Source: Epiperipatus broadwayi
Lineage: Eukaryota > Onychophora > Udeonychophora > Euonychophora > Peripatidae
Assembly: GCA_028023455.1 (NCBI GenBank)
Contig: JAQFVV010006255.1
Coordinates: forward strand, 3,224,001-3,288,000
DNA: 64,000 nucleotides
Direction of reading: 5' to 3'
Numbering within the stretch: the stretch's first letter is position 1; every line of letters begins with the position of its first letter. Of this stretch, positions 12,621-24,640 are shown piece after piece. The notes under the pieces were generated by a model. The model searched no databases, had not been told where the DNA came from, and worked only from the letters and a program-made list of their open reading frames with translations. A program made the translations under genes and the position numbers.

Positions 12621-12859
12621 TATTATAGTATTTTTTTCTATTAAGTTATTACATTTTGCAATTTCCTAAACTTTCCTGTTAATAAAAAAATAAAACTTAT
12701 TAAAATAATGCACAGAGTCCTCTTATTTCATATTAGAGTTAATATCACATTTTCACATTATTATTATTTTTATATAGGTACATGTTCAAAAAACTCAAAT
12801 TTTTTATTAGCCAAGGAGGGAAAAAATTTCCAGCAATTTTCAGCTTGGACAGTTATCAA
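12621..12859. other. AT-rich spacer
   Basis: Nothing recognisable. Confidence 0.4.
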
Positions 12860-13424
12860 TATATTTGGACATTAAGATTCAACACAGACTGTTGCTGCTT
12901 TTAACAAGTTAAAAGATAAAGTATTGCATCATAGAGTATTAACTGTTGCAACTAAGTTAGTTGTATATAAAGCTATTATTTTATCTATTGCATGGATATC
13001 AATTTGGATACTTATTGACACAATATAAAGGCATTACAAAAGTTTCATTTAAGAATGTTCTGTAAAATTTTAAAATACAATTGGAAGATCATAAAATAAA
13101 CAAAATGTTCTTCATCTTGCAGGATATGTTACAAGTGAGTCTATTATTAAAAAAGCACATATTGGACTGGGCATGTAAAACAAATGAATAATAGTAAGCT
13201 TCCTAAAAGATGTTTCATGGTGAATTTGAACATAGGTTTCATAGGAAAGACCCCATCTATGTTATAAACATTATTTCAAAGACATTCTAAGGGAGCACAA
13301 TGTCAATTGTTTCTATTGGGAAGATATGGCAGAGAATAGAACACATTGGTCAGCTAAAATGAGATATGGTGTTGAAGTATTTCTGAAAGAAAAGTTTTCT
13401 GCTGAGGAAACTAAAAGACAATAA
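12860..13424 (+). pseudogene. LINE (non-LTR retrotransposon) 3' end remnant
   Basis: The sequence reads as the C-terminal part of a LINE reverse transcriptase and its tail. AAFNKLKDKV and TVATKLVVYKAIILS occur near 12895-12980 (the thumb region AT.L..Y.A...S). A HYKS..F stretch and GYVTSESIIKKAHIGLG near 13120-13180 follow. A final in-frame ENRTHWSAKMRYGVEVF block ends at a TAA at 13422-13424. Several stops and frameshifts separate the blocks, and the catalytic palm is absent. The clade cannot be assigned by eye. Confidence 0.65.
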
Positions 13425-16400
13425 AATAAGTAAACAGAAAATTGGATCAGTAGATTCTATAAGTGGCTGTATTTGTGGTTCACAGATTAGTTTTTATAGT
13501 CATTACAAAGTCAGGTTTAGAGTCTTTTTTTTTCTCCCCACTCTTTTTTTTTGAGTTGCAATGATCTTACTTGTTTTTTGAAGAGCCGTTTCTTTTTTAA
13601 TTATTACTATTATTTCACAAATCTAATAACATTAAATCTTGAATTTATCTCTATAAATACAAACTAATGTTTATATACATATATACATTTTGCCCAAACA
13701 CTAGTGTACTTATTGCAAAATTATCTTAGAAACGTTTAAATGAATCATATTTTATTTTCAATTGTTTCGAAAAGTGTGGATACTTTAAATAATAATATGT
13801 TATATAGTATTATTTTATATATTTAAATAGATTGCAAAGGCTAACTTGGGAAGAAGAATTACAAATTCAGTCTGATAAATTTTTAAAAGACAGATATAAA
13901 GTAATGGCCACTAATGCATGGCATGCATAACATGGAAGACAGACAAACCAATTTTTAATAGCAAATAGCAAGTTTCTGCACAGAATAAAAAAAATAAATA
14001 GATGTAATTTTAAGAAAAGAAACTTTTTATTGGAAGAAAGATTGAAATTTTGTTTATAACGTCATTTGGTTTACATGTAGAAAATGTAATGTTTTTATGC
14101 ATTGTTATTATTTATCTAATTACAATATTCTTGTGTGAAGTTAATTCAAATGCAGTTCATTTTTTTATTAGTAAAATTCTTGAAATTTAATTAGTTTATA
14201 ATAACATTTCATTATTCTAAAAATTTTAATCATATATTTGTAAATAAAAAATGTTTTTTTTTTCTGTAGGTAATATAGTAATAAATTAATAGTCTTCATT
14301 TTTTTTTAGAATGTCCAGATCTCATGTTTCAGCAAATATTATTCTGACGTAGAAATGGAATGATAATATTTAGACTAATAAATAATTACTAATAATAATT
14401 GACGTATTTATCTGAATTGGATGACGTCAGAGTTGTAAGCGTTGTCACTTGAAAATCAAATTGTATTAAGTTTTTTTAAATTTTTCACACGATTCATAAA
14501 TAAAATTTATGGCAAACATTACGTAAAGCTTTGGAAATTCATTATGTTGTTAATACAGGTTCTAATAAATAGTTTATATTAAGTAACAACATAACTATGT
14601 TGAACTGACAATTAAATATTTGAAGTTTTATTCTTAATAAAACAAGTAATAATATTTATATATTCTAGGTGTTTAGTTACAGACAGATAATTATGTGAGA
14701 TCTATTGGCATAATATTTTTCCTATCGTTATGTTTTCAACAGGAATGATAAATTTTTGCAGATTCCTATATAGACTTACATTATTTTAACAAAATTAATC
14801 TCTTATAATTTTATAAATTTATTGAAATTACTGATTGAAAATATATTTATCTTATATTTATTATAAAGAACACTAAATATAAAATTTACAACACTGGAAC
14901 GTATACTAGTTAAAACCACTAATGAAATACATTTCAAAAGAAACCTCTAATACGATAATTATTTTATTTGATTAATTTTAGATATTTAACCATCTGCTTT
15001 TTAATATTATTGATGCGCTTCCTCAAAAATTCGAATTATATATAATCCATGATTATTTTCTACTTACTAGCTGTGCAATAGAGGTCGCATCTGAAGACTG
15101 AAAAAAAAAGAGGGGGGGGGGATAATATAGATATGAAAAAATTGAGCGCAAATTTTAATATTTTCATTCAAAAATCTGTAAACTATGCTTTTGTAAATTT
15201 TAATTTACAAAATAAATTATATATATCAGACTTCAATTAAAAAATATACATTAACCTCTTTACGTATGAGCGCATACACGAATAAGTAAATATTACATCA
15301 ACATTACTGATGTGCTCAAAGATTATTTGACTTTTTAAATAATGTTTGGAACTATGGGGAAGTTTTGACATTACAGAAACGTCTCAATGACAGCACGAAG
15401 ATAAACAAAAAAATAAAACAAATCAAGATGTTAGATTAGCAAGAAACAACTTTAAAAGAAGAAAAAAGTAACTGACTTTTTTTTAGTATTGATACACATA
15501 CCATAAACTGATATATAAAAGTTTTAATTTTTACTTTTTATAATACATAGATATATATTAAATAATCTCAATACTACCACATGGATGGTGTCAAAGATGT
15601 GGGTTTGACACTTGTAATTCAAAATGTAATTACGTAGATAAAGTGATAGAGTCAGAATTAAAATATTTTTAAAAGTAGATTTTTAGGTGAGTAAAATAAA
15701 TTAATTCGATCACCTGATTAAAACTGCTGCATTTACTGTCAAATGGATTCTGGAATGTCATATTATCATTCGAACAACTAACAAGAAGTATATTATAGTA
15801 ATAACAACAAATATAAAATTAAGCAAAAAGAAAATGGAATAGAAGATCAATCCCTAACTTAATCAGTTTATGAATATATATTAAACATTCAGAACAAACT
15901 CCTAAAAATAAAACGGGAGTTTATAACAATATTAAACTTGGCAGTATATAGTAATTGTATATAGTAATAAAGATACAACAATTACAGAATCAAGTGAAAG
16001 CATTAAATAGAATACAAAGAATTTATCAAATGTTTCTATTAAAAATCAATAAGAATAAAAATTAAAAAATGAATATAATAACATGAAAGAATAATAATGA
16101 CAATGATGTGTGCGCGCGCATATAAATATAATTTATAAAAGAGAAATAAAATGGAAAATATATAAATATGCCAAATGATTAGCTGAATTAAAAATAAAAT
16201 TGTCTTATAAATATTTTTACGCAAATTTTTGAGCTTATTAAAACAATAATAATAATAAAAACAAACAAAATAAGTGACAGTAAAATAATAATTTGTCCAC
16301 ACTTCACGGTTAACAGTTCAAAAGTACTGCGCAGATGATTTGGGTAGGGCCAAATATAATTAAAGATGAGTGACTTTAATCAAATTTGTTTATGTGAATA

Positions 16401-16640
16401 TTTTAAATTTTACTTGAACATTTTAAAATTGCAGTAAAATAGAAAAAAAGTGAAGCATGTTTATAATTAAGGATTTTCTAATATTTATTTCGTAAACAAA
16501 ACGAGATAATATTAAATGTTAAAATAAAAGATTATTAGAGCAGCAATTCATAATAATAAGTACATTTTAAAACCAGCATGGGATGAAAAATTGAATGGTA
16601 TTACAAATATAGTAAAAATTAGTCTGATGAAGAAACATTT
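13425..16640. other. AT-rich intergenic sequence, no gene seen
   Basis: At 13830-14060 a short + strand stretch reads LTWEEELQIQSDKFLKDRYK but has no assignable family. A G10 run lies at about 15112-15121. A perfect CRE palindrome TGACGTCA lies at 14422-14429 with no nearby gene. Nothing else is supportable. Confidence 0.45.
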
Positions 16641-16649
16641 AGATATATA

Positions 16650-16750
16650 TAGAGAGAAAAGGAGGGAGAGAGAGTGAGAGGAGGAGAGAGAAAGAGAAAG
16701 AGAGAGAGAAAGAGAGAAAAAGAGAGAAAGAAAGGAAAAGAGAGAGAAGA
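16650..16750. repeat. ~100-bp homopurine (GA-rich) tract
   Basis: Almost pure A/G on the + strand (AGAGAG, AAGAGA and GGAGGGAG units). Such polypurine tracts can form triplex (H-)DNA. The - strand frame through it (Leu-Ser repeat) is spurious. Confidence 0.85.
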
Positions 16751-16924
16751 TAAAAATTAGTAAATATTTTGCCAACTTAAAAAAAGTCAACCAATTAAAA
16801 GAAAGAAAAAAACTAAAAAAAAAATTAATTTGAATGATATTTATCCAAAAATAAGATGATTTTATCAAAATAAATATTTTAATCTTATAAATGAAAGTAG
16901 ACAGATTTCATTTAATTACAGTTA

Positions 16925-17035
16925 TATATATAATCAAAATTATCCCAAATTCGCAACTCAACCAGACTAGCCAAAAAAAATAAACTCTAAAACACTACCA
17001 ATGGTTTCATTGTTACAAACAAACTTAGTAGCTCC
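16925..17035 (-). repeat. Solitary Penelope-like 3' end
   Basis: On the - strand it matches the 3' non-coding end of the PLE at 9342-9450. Shared blocks are ATGAAACCATTGGTAGTG, then TAGTCTGGTTGAGTT and AATTTGGGATAATTTT. No coding part is attached, so this is a severely 5'-truncated insertion or a remnant terminal repeat. Confidence 0.7.
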
Positions 17036-19710
17036 TTACTCCATGTCCAATAATATTTGATTCCAAGCATTCTCACGGATACTTGAAACTATGAAAATCA
17101 GCAAACATTATATGATAAACATGCTTTAACATATATGCCCATGTCTACAATACAATTTACATTTTAAAATGTACACATTAAAACATCAAAAAAAAAAAAT
17201 TTAACTAAAAGAGAAAAGAATAATAATAATTATAAAAAAGATGGAATGCTAATAAATTGAAACAGAAAGAGAGATCAAGCACATGATGATTACATGTAGA
17301 GCACGCGTTGAATGCTAGATAATTTAACGGCTAATTGAGATATTATTTGTAATAGCATTCTAATATTCACATACATGTATAAAATTTATGATTTCAAATT
17401 TACCCAATTTCAAAACTTTTTAAATTGTTTCATTTAATATTTTTTCAACTATAAGTTACTGAAACCATAACTAATGTGCCTATGGACATGGCAGAACTAT
17501 TATGTACATACCTACATACACAAAAGCATTCTTACACATATATCAGAAAAAATATTAATAAAACATTTATAAAAAATTAAATAAAAATTGTAAAAAGACA
17601 GTTTTTCATATGTGAATATTCCATGTAAATTTTTTATAATCATTTTAGGGTATTTATAAGTACTCAGTATCTCATATATATGTTTATATGTGCTGTGCAC
17701 AGCCTTTTGTTTTTGCTATTTTAAATTTATCACTGTTTAATAATAGTTATAGATCTTTAAAATGAAATTTTAAATACAAAATTAAATAGTTATAAATTTA
17801 AAAAAAAGTTTTTAGTAGTAAAATTAGAAAATAAATAAGTTGAGACTGAAGTATTTTAAAATGTTTATACTGTTGCATGATATAGAGAATCATTACAATC
17901 TAAAAGAATAAACTAATATAGATCTCATATGACTAAAGTATTAATTACTATCTTAGCTTCTATTAGTGAAGAGTTCTCAGTAATTATTTCCATAGTTTGT
18001 GAATTATACTAGAGTATAAATATGTAATTCTATATTTAATAACATCCATTTAGAATGTGACGACATCTAAAACATTTCAAATAAATTCTGAAACGTGACA
18101 CACATGTATACAAAAATAATATAACTAAATACAAATCTCTATTTAAGAACATACTTAGAAGATTGAAAATCTTTTATAACATTTTTTCCTAATACCACTT
18201 TTAAAAGCATGTCATTTCCAAGAAATACATAGTTATGTGGTAATGTTACTATGCACACTTAATTTGGATATAAACTCTTATATTCTCAGTAAGCTAATTA
18301 AGAAAATAAAGATGGCTAAAATAAAGAGGATAAAAAGATATGAGGTTAATAAAAATTATTGGAGAGCAGAATCCTCTCTTCTCCCTACTTTCAGTAATAA
18401 ATAGGTTTCGGTCATAATTTTATTTTTGGAAATTACTAAGGATTGTATGAAATGTGGCTGCTTATCAACATTTAAAAGAATATATATGTGTTTCCGTTTG
18501 TGACAATTATTAATATCTGGTTGAAAAATACAATATATAACAGCCAAATTGAACCTTAAAAATCAAATATAATAGGAAAAGATAGTATACTCTTTTTTGA
18601 ACATTTTAATGTGATTGTGTGATCTTGCTGAAAGGTGTAGGTTTGTATATTCAATTTTATTTTTATTAAACAAGGGTGCTCCCAAAAACATGATTTATAA
18701 AATATCTTTTGCTGGTGAGAATATTTATTTCAACATAAAGATATATGTAAGTAAATAAAAAAAAAGCTACATTTCAGTGAGTAGTGGACCTATACCTGCA
18801 ATAAAGCTTTCTGAAACCAAAATTAAATACAGCTGCTAGCTATTCTATTTTAAAAGCAATTTTTACCTTTTCTGAATATTTTAGTGCGACCATACTTAGA
18901 CTAGATAGGAACTTTTTTTTTTTTTATCAACAATTTTGAAATACCATATTTGAAAAAAATAAGACAATCAAGAAAGTATTATTGGGGTAAATAGTGAAGT
19001 CTCACCCATAAGGATACTTTCTAAATCTAGTAACATCTATTTTATTTCACCACGCATCCATATAATATAAATTTAATGATCAATTAAATGTGTAATGTTT
19101 ATTTTTAAAATAAAATGACATAATTGTTTGTGTACATTTATATATTGGTTTACTATGCTAAGCATTTTGTTTTATTAAGGCATTAAGTTCTAATGTGAAC
19201 TTTCATTGTTTTTCATTCCCTGCAATGTTTTATTTTTATTCTAAATAAACTTGTTGAGCAAAATAATACGAAACTGCAAACTTAGTGCTGGTAAGAAAGT
19301 TTTTAAAGATTATTATAAAAAATATTAAATTACGAAAAAATCAAACAAAAACAAATCAATAAAAAAAAAAAAACACAACAGAATTTAAATAAACAAAATT
19401 TTAAACAATAAAAGATAAAAGATCCATTTTCATATTATACCCTGATAAATAAAAAAAACAACAACAACAAGCTAACTAACAAATAAATAATGAAAGCAGG
19501 CTAAATATTTTTAAAAATAAAACAATTTTAAAAAAAAGAGCTAAGAATAAAATAATTTGAAATTCAGTGAATAAATTTATGTATAGAAGACATGCAGTAA
19601 TAGATAATTTATAATTTTGAAAACCATTATTAACTTTCTATTTCAATTGAATATCTGTAATACCAATTCCGTTTATTTAATTGAAGTAGTTTTAATTCTA
19701 TTTAAATGAA
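17036..19710. other. AT-rich intergenic sequence, no gene seen
   Basis: No recognisable protein or RNA signature on either strand. Short frames at 17512 and 18356 (- strand) lack any feature. Confidence 0.5.
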
Positions 19711-19714
19711 GAAG

Positions 19715-21140
19715 TGAGACACGCAATTAAAATTATGAAGAAGGGAAAAGCTCCAGGTATCGATGAAATTTGTAATCGATATCTTAAATAAGAAGCGGAT
19801 GGATATATAATAGAAAATTGTTTTTGGCAAAGTTATATACAAAATGTCTAAATAAAAAAGATGAACCAGATAATTAGAAAAACACAGAATTAATATTAAT
19901 ATTTAAAAAAGATGATAAAAAGATATTAAAAATTACAAAGCTATCAGTTTTCTATCAGATATATCCAAAATTTTTACCAAGATAATTACAACTCTTCTAT
20001 AACGAACTTTGAAAGAACAAGCAGAATTTAAAAATGAAAAGCACAGTGAATCTTGTCCAAATATCGAGAGAAGTTATAGAGAGGATCAATGAGTGTGAAA
20101 TGCTATTATGTTTTAGATTTGTAGATTATGAAAACGCATTTGATTGTGTAAGCATGTTTTCAGTGAAAAAAAAAACATTGGATCATCAAGGTTTGACTCT
20201 GAATATTGTCACATTTTGAAGAATATTTATAAAAATGCAACAGCAATGAAGGGTGTAAGGATGAATCCATATCTCCAAAACTTCTACAGCAAATTTTACA
20301 GAAATATTTTGTGGATTAAAATGGGAAATTAAAGTAATAAAAATAAATGGAAATTATTTAAGTCATCTAGATTTTGCAAGTGAAGTAATTGTTTTTGCAA
20401 ATAATGCTTCAAAGCTTCAGAAAATATAACAAGTTATCAAATGAAGGGAATAAAGGTAAATTTTAAAAAGACTAAAATAATGCTCAATGAATTTTGTCAA
20501 AAAAAGAACAAAAAAAAAAAAAGCATAAAAATGATAAGTTAGAAGTTAACAACTACAAATACATTGGTCAGATACTTATTGCCCTGGAAACAATTGATAG
20601 AATTAGTGCTTTTGGTAGAAATAACAATATTGAAAGCAAATATGTCTATATGTTTTTAAAAAATTAATAACATGTTTTACCAGTTCTTATTTATAATCTG
20701 AAAACTGGTCACTTAGACCAGTCAAAGAAGTATAAAGAGTTGTATATTAGGAGTAACAAGAGGTGATCAAAAATAAAATAAATGGATGAGTAAACAAACA
20801 GGTATTATTGACATTATTGAAAGAATTCAAAAACTGAAGTGTAGTTGGGCTGGACATATTGTTAGAAGAGATAATAATAGTTAGATAGTTGAAATCTTAA
20901 ATCAGATTTCAAGACATTGTAAAAGACTTAGAAAGAGACAACATGTGAGATGGATGGATGAAATAAGGAAATGTACTGGGGTATTGTGAAAAAGAGAAGC
21001 TAGAAATCAGAGAAACTAGATTGAACTTGAAGAGACCTTTATATTAATGATTGAAAATAGCAATGAAGATGCTGTTAATTACTTTAATAGAAAATGTTTT
21101 AGACACTGTAGGCCATTTGATTCTGAGTTTCAGCATGAAT
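19715..21140 (+). pseudogene. RTE-like LINE reverse transcriptase pseudogene
   Basis: Motifs appear in the order of a non-LTR RT, scattered over frames. AIKIMKKGKAPGIDEI at 19721 is the finger motif. A YKAISFLS-like block lies near 19940 and FVDYENAFDCV near 20125 (motif A, catalytic Asp kept). AMKGVR near 20245 is the start of GVRQG. LDFASEVIVFANNASKLQ near 20370 is motif C with the two catalytic Asp residues lost. NNYKYIGQ lies near 20550. KLKCSWAGHIVRRDN near 20835 and RWMDEIRKCTG near 20948 are the tail typical of RTE-like elements. There are many stops. The 5' endonuclease part is missing. Confidence 0.75.
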
Positions 21141-21197
21141 AATACAACCTATATTATTTTAACACATATGCATAAGTACACACACATATATATATAA

Positions 21198-21460
21198 TAA
21201 AAACTACCCCAAATCCAAAATTCAACTAGACCAGCATAAAAATAATATTAAAACACTACCAAAGGTTTCACTACTACAAGCAGACTTCTCAAGTGAATGG
21301 ATTTGTGGGTAATGTTTAATATTATATATATTGTGTAGTTTTTGTAGTTATTTATACTTGAGAAGTCTGCTTGTAGCAATGAAACCTTTGGTAGTGTTTT
21401 AATATTATTTTTATGCTGGTCTGTTTGAATTTTGGATTTGGGATAGTTTTGATTTATATA
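21198..21460. repeat. Inverted pair of Penelope-like 3' ends
   Basis: The left arm (about 21200-21297, - strand) and right arm (about 21356-21455, + strand) are near-identical inverted copies of the PLE 3' end. Shared blocks are CTTGAGAAGTCTGCTTGTAG, GAAACCTTTGGTAGTG, TTTTTATGCTGGTCT and the GGATTTGGG block. The ~58-bp spacer is AT-rich. Each arm carries TTGAGAA and GAAACC in hammerhead-like order with a possible CUGCU/AGYAG stem II. Confidence 0.75.
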
Positions 21461-21471
21461 TATATCGGAAG

Positions 21472-21477
<6 letters not shown>

Positions 21478-21525
<48 letters not shown>
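21478..21525. repeat. (TA)n microsatellite
   Basis: Near-pure TA dinucleotide run directly after the PLE end pair. Confidence 0.9.
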
Positions 21526-21527
<2 letters not shown>

Positions 21528-22551
21528 GAGACCAGAAATGTTTACACATTTTAATAATGGAAAAAACTATATTAAAATGGCAATAGTCAATATATAATGA
21601 TAACAAAAAATAAATACAAATCACATTTAATCTCTACAATTACAAAAGATATTAAACTTTGTTATGGTGAATTACTACTTGAGCAATGTTGACCAAAGTA
21701 TTCACTTGTAGCACTGCACATGCCATTTCAATATCTTCCCAAAGTATTGCCAGTGTAATTAAATTTTCTATAGTACACCACATCCTTTAAAAACCTCCAT
21801 AGATAAAGTCAAAGGGCATTTATGAGAAAAAGTCATTCACATTTTTTTATCCTATCATCTTCATTCTATCCATTGATCTGGCAAATTCTCATATAATAAG
21901 ATCTCACTTCTCAATGAAAGTGCATTGAGGTGCCATTTTGTTGAAAGAAAAATTGAACACTCCCCCAAAAATGTAAAAATTGCAGGCAAATGAATGGATG
22001 TAGAATATCTAACTACACTTGACCAATATTGGTACTTTAAAAATTGGCTCAATTATCCTCTTAAGGATAATCTACATCAAATGTTGAAGCAAATGAACTT
22101 TTTCACATCAGCATGTGAATTTTTTAGAGCCCAATACACACCATTATTAGTTAACTGTTCCATAAAATTTAAACTGCACTTCATCAGACCAAATCCCCCC
22201 TCTCACAAACTTTTCATCCTCTTGTATTATGTTTTGAAACTATTCACATTTCATCTTTCAATCAGGGTTATCTTCATTTAGTTCATGTAATTATCTTGTA
22301 ATGAGAAAACTTTTCATTTTACTGTTTTAAAACATCGTATGCTGCTGTTTTTGTAAAAAAAGAATGTACTTAAGTACATAATTGTAGTAATGGATGTTTG
22401 AGTGAATAAATAGAAGGTTATATTATTTTAAAAAACACAATCAGATTAGATGAATTAATTAGAAGATTAAAAAAAAAATAATTGAAGCTTCTATATTTTA
22501 GTTTAATAGAAAATAAAAATAGATTAAAAGGAATTATATAAAGTGTAATAA
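21526..22551. other. Moderately complex sequence, possible eroded coding repeat (21650-22290)
   Basis: Between 21650 and 22290 base composition is less extreme, and short frames exist on both strands (21861-22052 -, 21994-22281 +). I could not match either to a known family. It may be a decayed transposon, but no motif proves it. Confidence 0.3.
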
Positions 22552-23217
22552 GGCTCAAGGCTAAATGGGTTTATAAGTAACCATTAGAAACCAGTCAATA
22601 TTTAGACAATCCCAGTATAGATAACAATCAATAATCTCAAACTGTTGTCAAGGCAACCTCCTTTTAACAATAAAAGGTGAAATTTCACCTTTATTTATGG
22701 TCCCACATATTTATATAGACACTAAAGATTTCAACTTGACCATAGAGATTGAAATTATTGATACAAAAAAGTTTAAATAAACCTCCTTAAACAGATAAAT
22801 ATAACCTGTTCTGAATGCAGACTAATAAATAGTCAATTATAACATTACAAACTGCAATTATAATTTTCAAATTGCACCCAAAGTATTACTTAAATAATAA
22901 GTGTAATAATTCTCAAGGCTAAATGGGTTTATAAGTAATCATTAGAAACCAGTTAACACTTAAACCATTTAAACCTTGAACATTATTAGTTAAGTAATAC
23001 TTTGGGTGCAATTTGAAAATTATAATGTTATGATTGACTATTTATTAGCCTGAATTCAGAACAGATTATATTTACCTGTTTAAGGAAGTTTATTTAAACT
23101 TTTTTGTATCAATAATTTCACTCTCTATGGTCAAGTTGCAAACTTTAATGACTATATAAATATATGGGACCATAAATAAAGCTGGGATTCCACCTTTATT
23201 GTTAAAAGGAGGTTGCC
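22552..23217. repeat. Long inverted repeat with ~240-bp arms
   Basis: The left arm is about 22652-22900 and begins GGCAACCTCCTTTTAACAAT. The right arm is about 22981-23217 and ends with its reverse complement. Along the arms the blocks TTTATTTATGGTCCCA, CAACTTGACCATAGAGA, TTATTGATACAAAAAAGTTT, AATAAATAGTCAAT and GCACCCAAAGTATTACTTAA pair. A block beginning AAGGCTAAATGGGTTTATAA at about 22556 recurs at 22916 inside the loop. No coding potential; a MITE or foldback element is likely. Confidence 0.8.
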
Positions 23218-24542
23218 TATATATTTGAATATGGCAGTATATTTTTATTTGTTACAAAAATTTAATATATAGATAAAATTATACTCTCTAATAACTACAG
23301 CAAGAAAGCAATTCAGAATACTTATGTATTAAACCTGCAATGTATGAGACCTACTATACCTTTTCACATTTATATCAATTGGCTGATAACTTTCTAATTT
23401 TGTGATCTGGCCAAATAATTTGCACACTTGAATCTTGTACAAACTTAAAATGATAAATTTGTCAAAATGGACCGTGTATACATAATATTTCCACAGGGAT
23501 TACAAAGTTATTAGCAATATGAATACATATGTGAAAAGGCATAGCAGTACTAATATGTGACAGTAATTGCCCAGATTAAATCTAATAATACAAAAAAATA
23601 TGAATTTCACACAAAAATAAATTTGAAAAAGTTTTATGCAATTTCCAAATGTTACTTTAAATATGGGCAAAACAATCATTAAATTACAAAATGCTTAAAA
23701 TATAACAGGAATTTTTATGATGAAACAATCAATTCATTTGTTATCTATTGTATTTCAAGTGGATAAAATTTTGTTTCCAAATGGAGACTAAAAGTAAAAT
23801 TGTTTATTTTCCCCAAAATGGAGACTTAACATGTGATTGTGCAATATAATGCCTGCATGGGATCTTCTCCAGAAATGTTAACAAGTAGTAAATGTATTTT
23901 TTTCAAAACAAAACAAAAAAAAATTAAATTATTATACTTTTATTATTTCTTCAATGTGGTGGACTAATTTTTTTTGATGTTATCCAGTATGATTCACACA
24001 AAAATGGTTCATAACCAGCACCTCATAATTCAGCAGTTATACAGGCTTTCCAACAGTCCAAACAAATTGCTGATTCCTCTTCAACATTTTGTTTGATGGC
24101 TTCCATCAGACTTGCCACTGTTCTACCATGAATTTTTATGATGAAGCACTCATCTGTCGCGCTACTTCGTTCACTTTGTGGTTTTTTCTTTTTGTGGAAA
24201 AGGCTCTCCTTAATTTCGATGATTTTGTTAGGGCCTCCAATTTTACATTTTTCTCTGCTAAACCAAGCTCTGTTTTTCCTATTCTATGGATGTTAATTTG
24301 GGAACTCAGCTGTAAATAAAGGAGATCACCATCAAAAATGAAATTCTGGAACCCTCCAACCATGTTCCCTTACAAAAGCTATTTTATTATTACATCCTCA
24401 AACATTATACACCAGTGCTTGTCCAAAGTGTGGATGTTCTCAACTGCATTGATCTCAGTAGTGGGTACTGTTTAAAAAAAAGAAAGAAAAAAATTGTAAT
24501 GTTAATCAGAAAATTAGAAAATAAATAAATCAGTATTGTCAA
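23218..24542. other. AT-rich sequence with an unidentified open frame at 24136-24363 (-)
   Basis: The 75-residue - strand frame (about 24363-24136) is charged and Lys-rich near its end (STKRKNHKVNEVARQM). It is less AT-biased than its surroundings and has an overlapping frame on the + strand. It continues through stops toward 24000. No family recognised; an eroded transposon-derived coding segment is possible. Confidence 0.3.
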
Positions 24543-24640
24543 GCATTGGTGGGCGAGAGATCAGTGACAGCTGCTTTACAAACAGTTGTCCCAGGTTAGC
24601 GGGTTTGCTTCCCGGCTAATGCTATGACACATGAGAAAGG
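24543..24640 (+). mobile_element. tRNA-derived SINE head
   Basis: It matches the copy at 63169. GCATTGG at the start can pair with CTAATGC at about 24616-24622 as an acceptor stem. An A-box-like GGGCGAGAGATCAG and a degenerate B box (GGGTTTGCTTCC) are present, and a TATGACAC block follows the tRNA part. The anticodon arm reads CTGC TTTACAAA CAG, more diverged than the 63169 copy. Pol III transcription was probably its original mode; the copy is decayed. Confidence 0.65.

Noticed and set aside
14422-14429. Perfect CRE palindrome TGACGTCA
   Set aside because: No gene or promoter nearby; an 8-mer can occur by chance in this length.
16548-16868. 106-residue - strand frame with Ser-Leu run
   Set aside because: Generated by the polypurine tract on the opposite strand.
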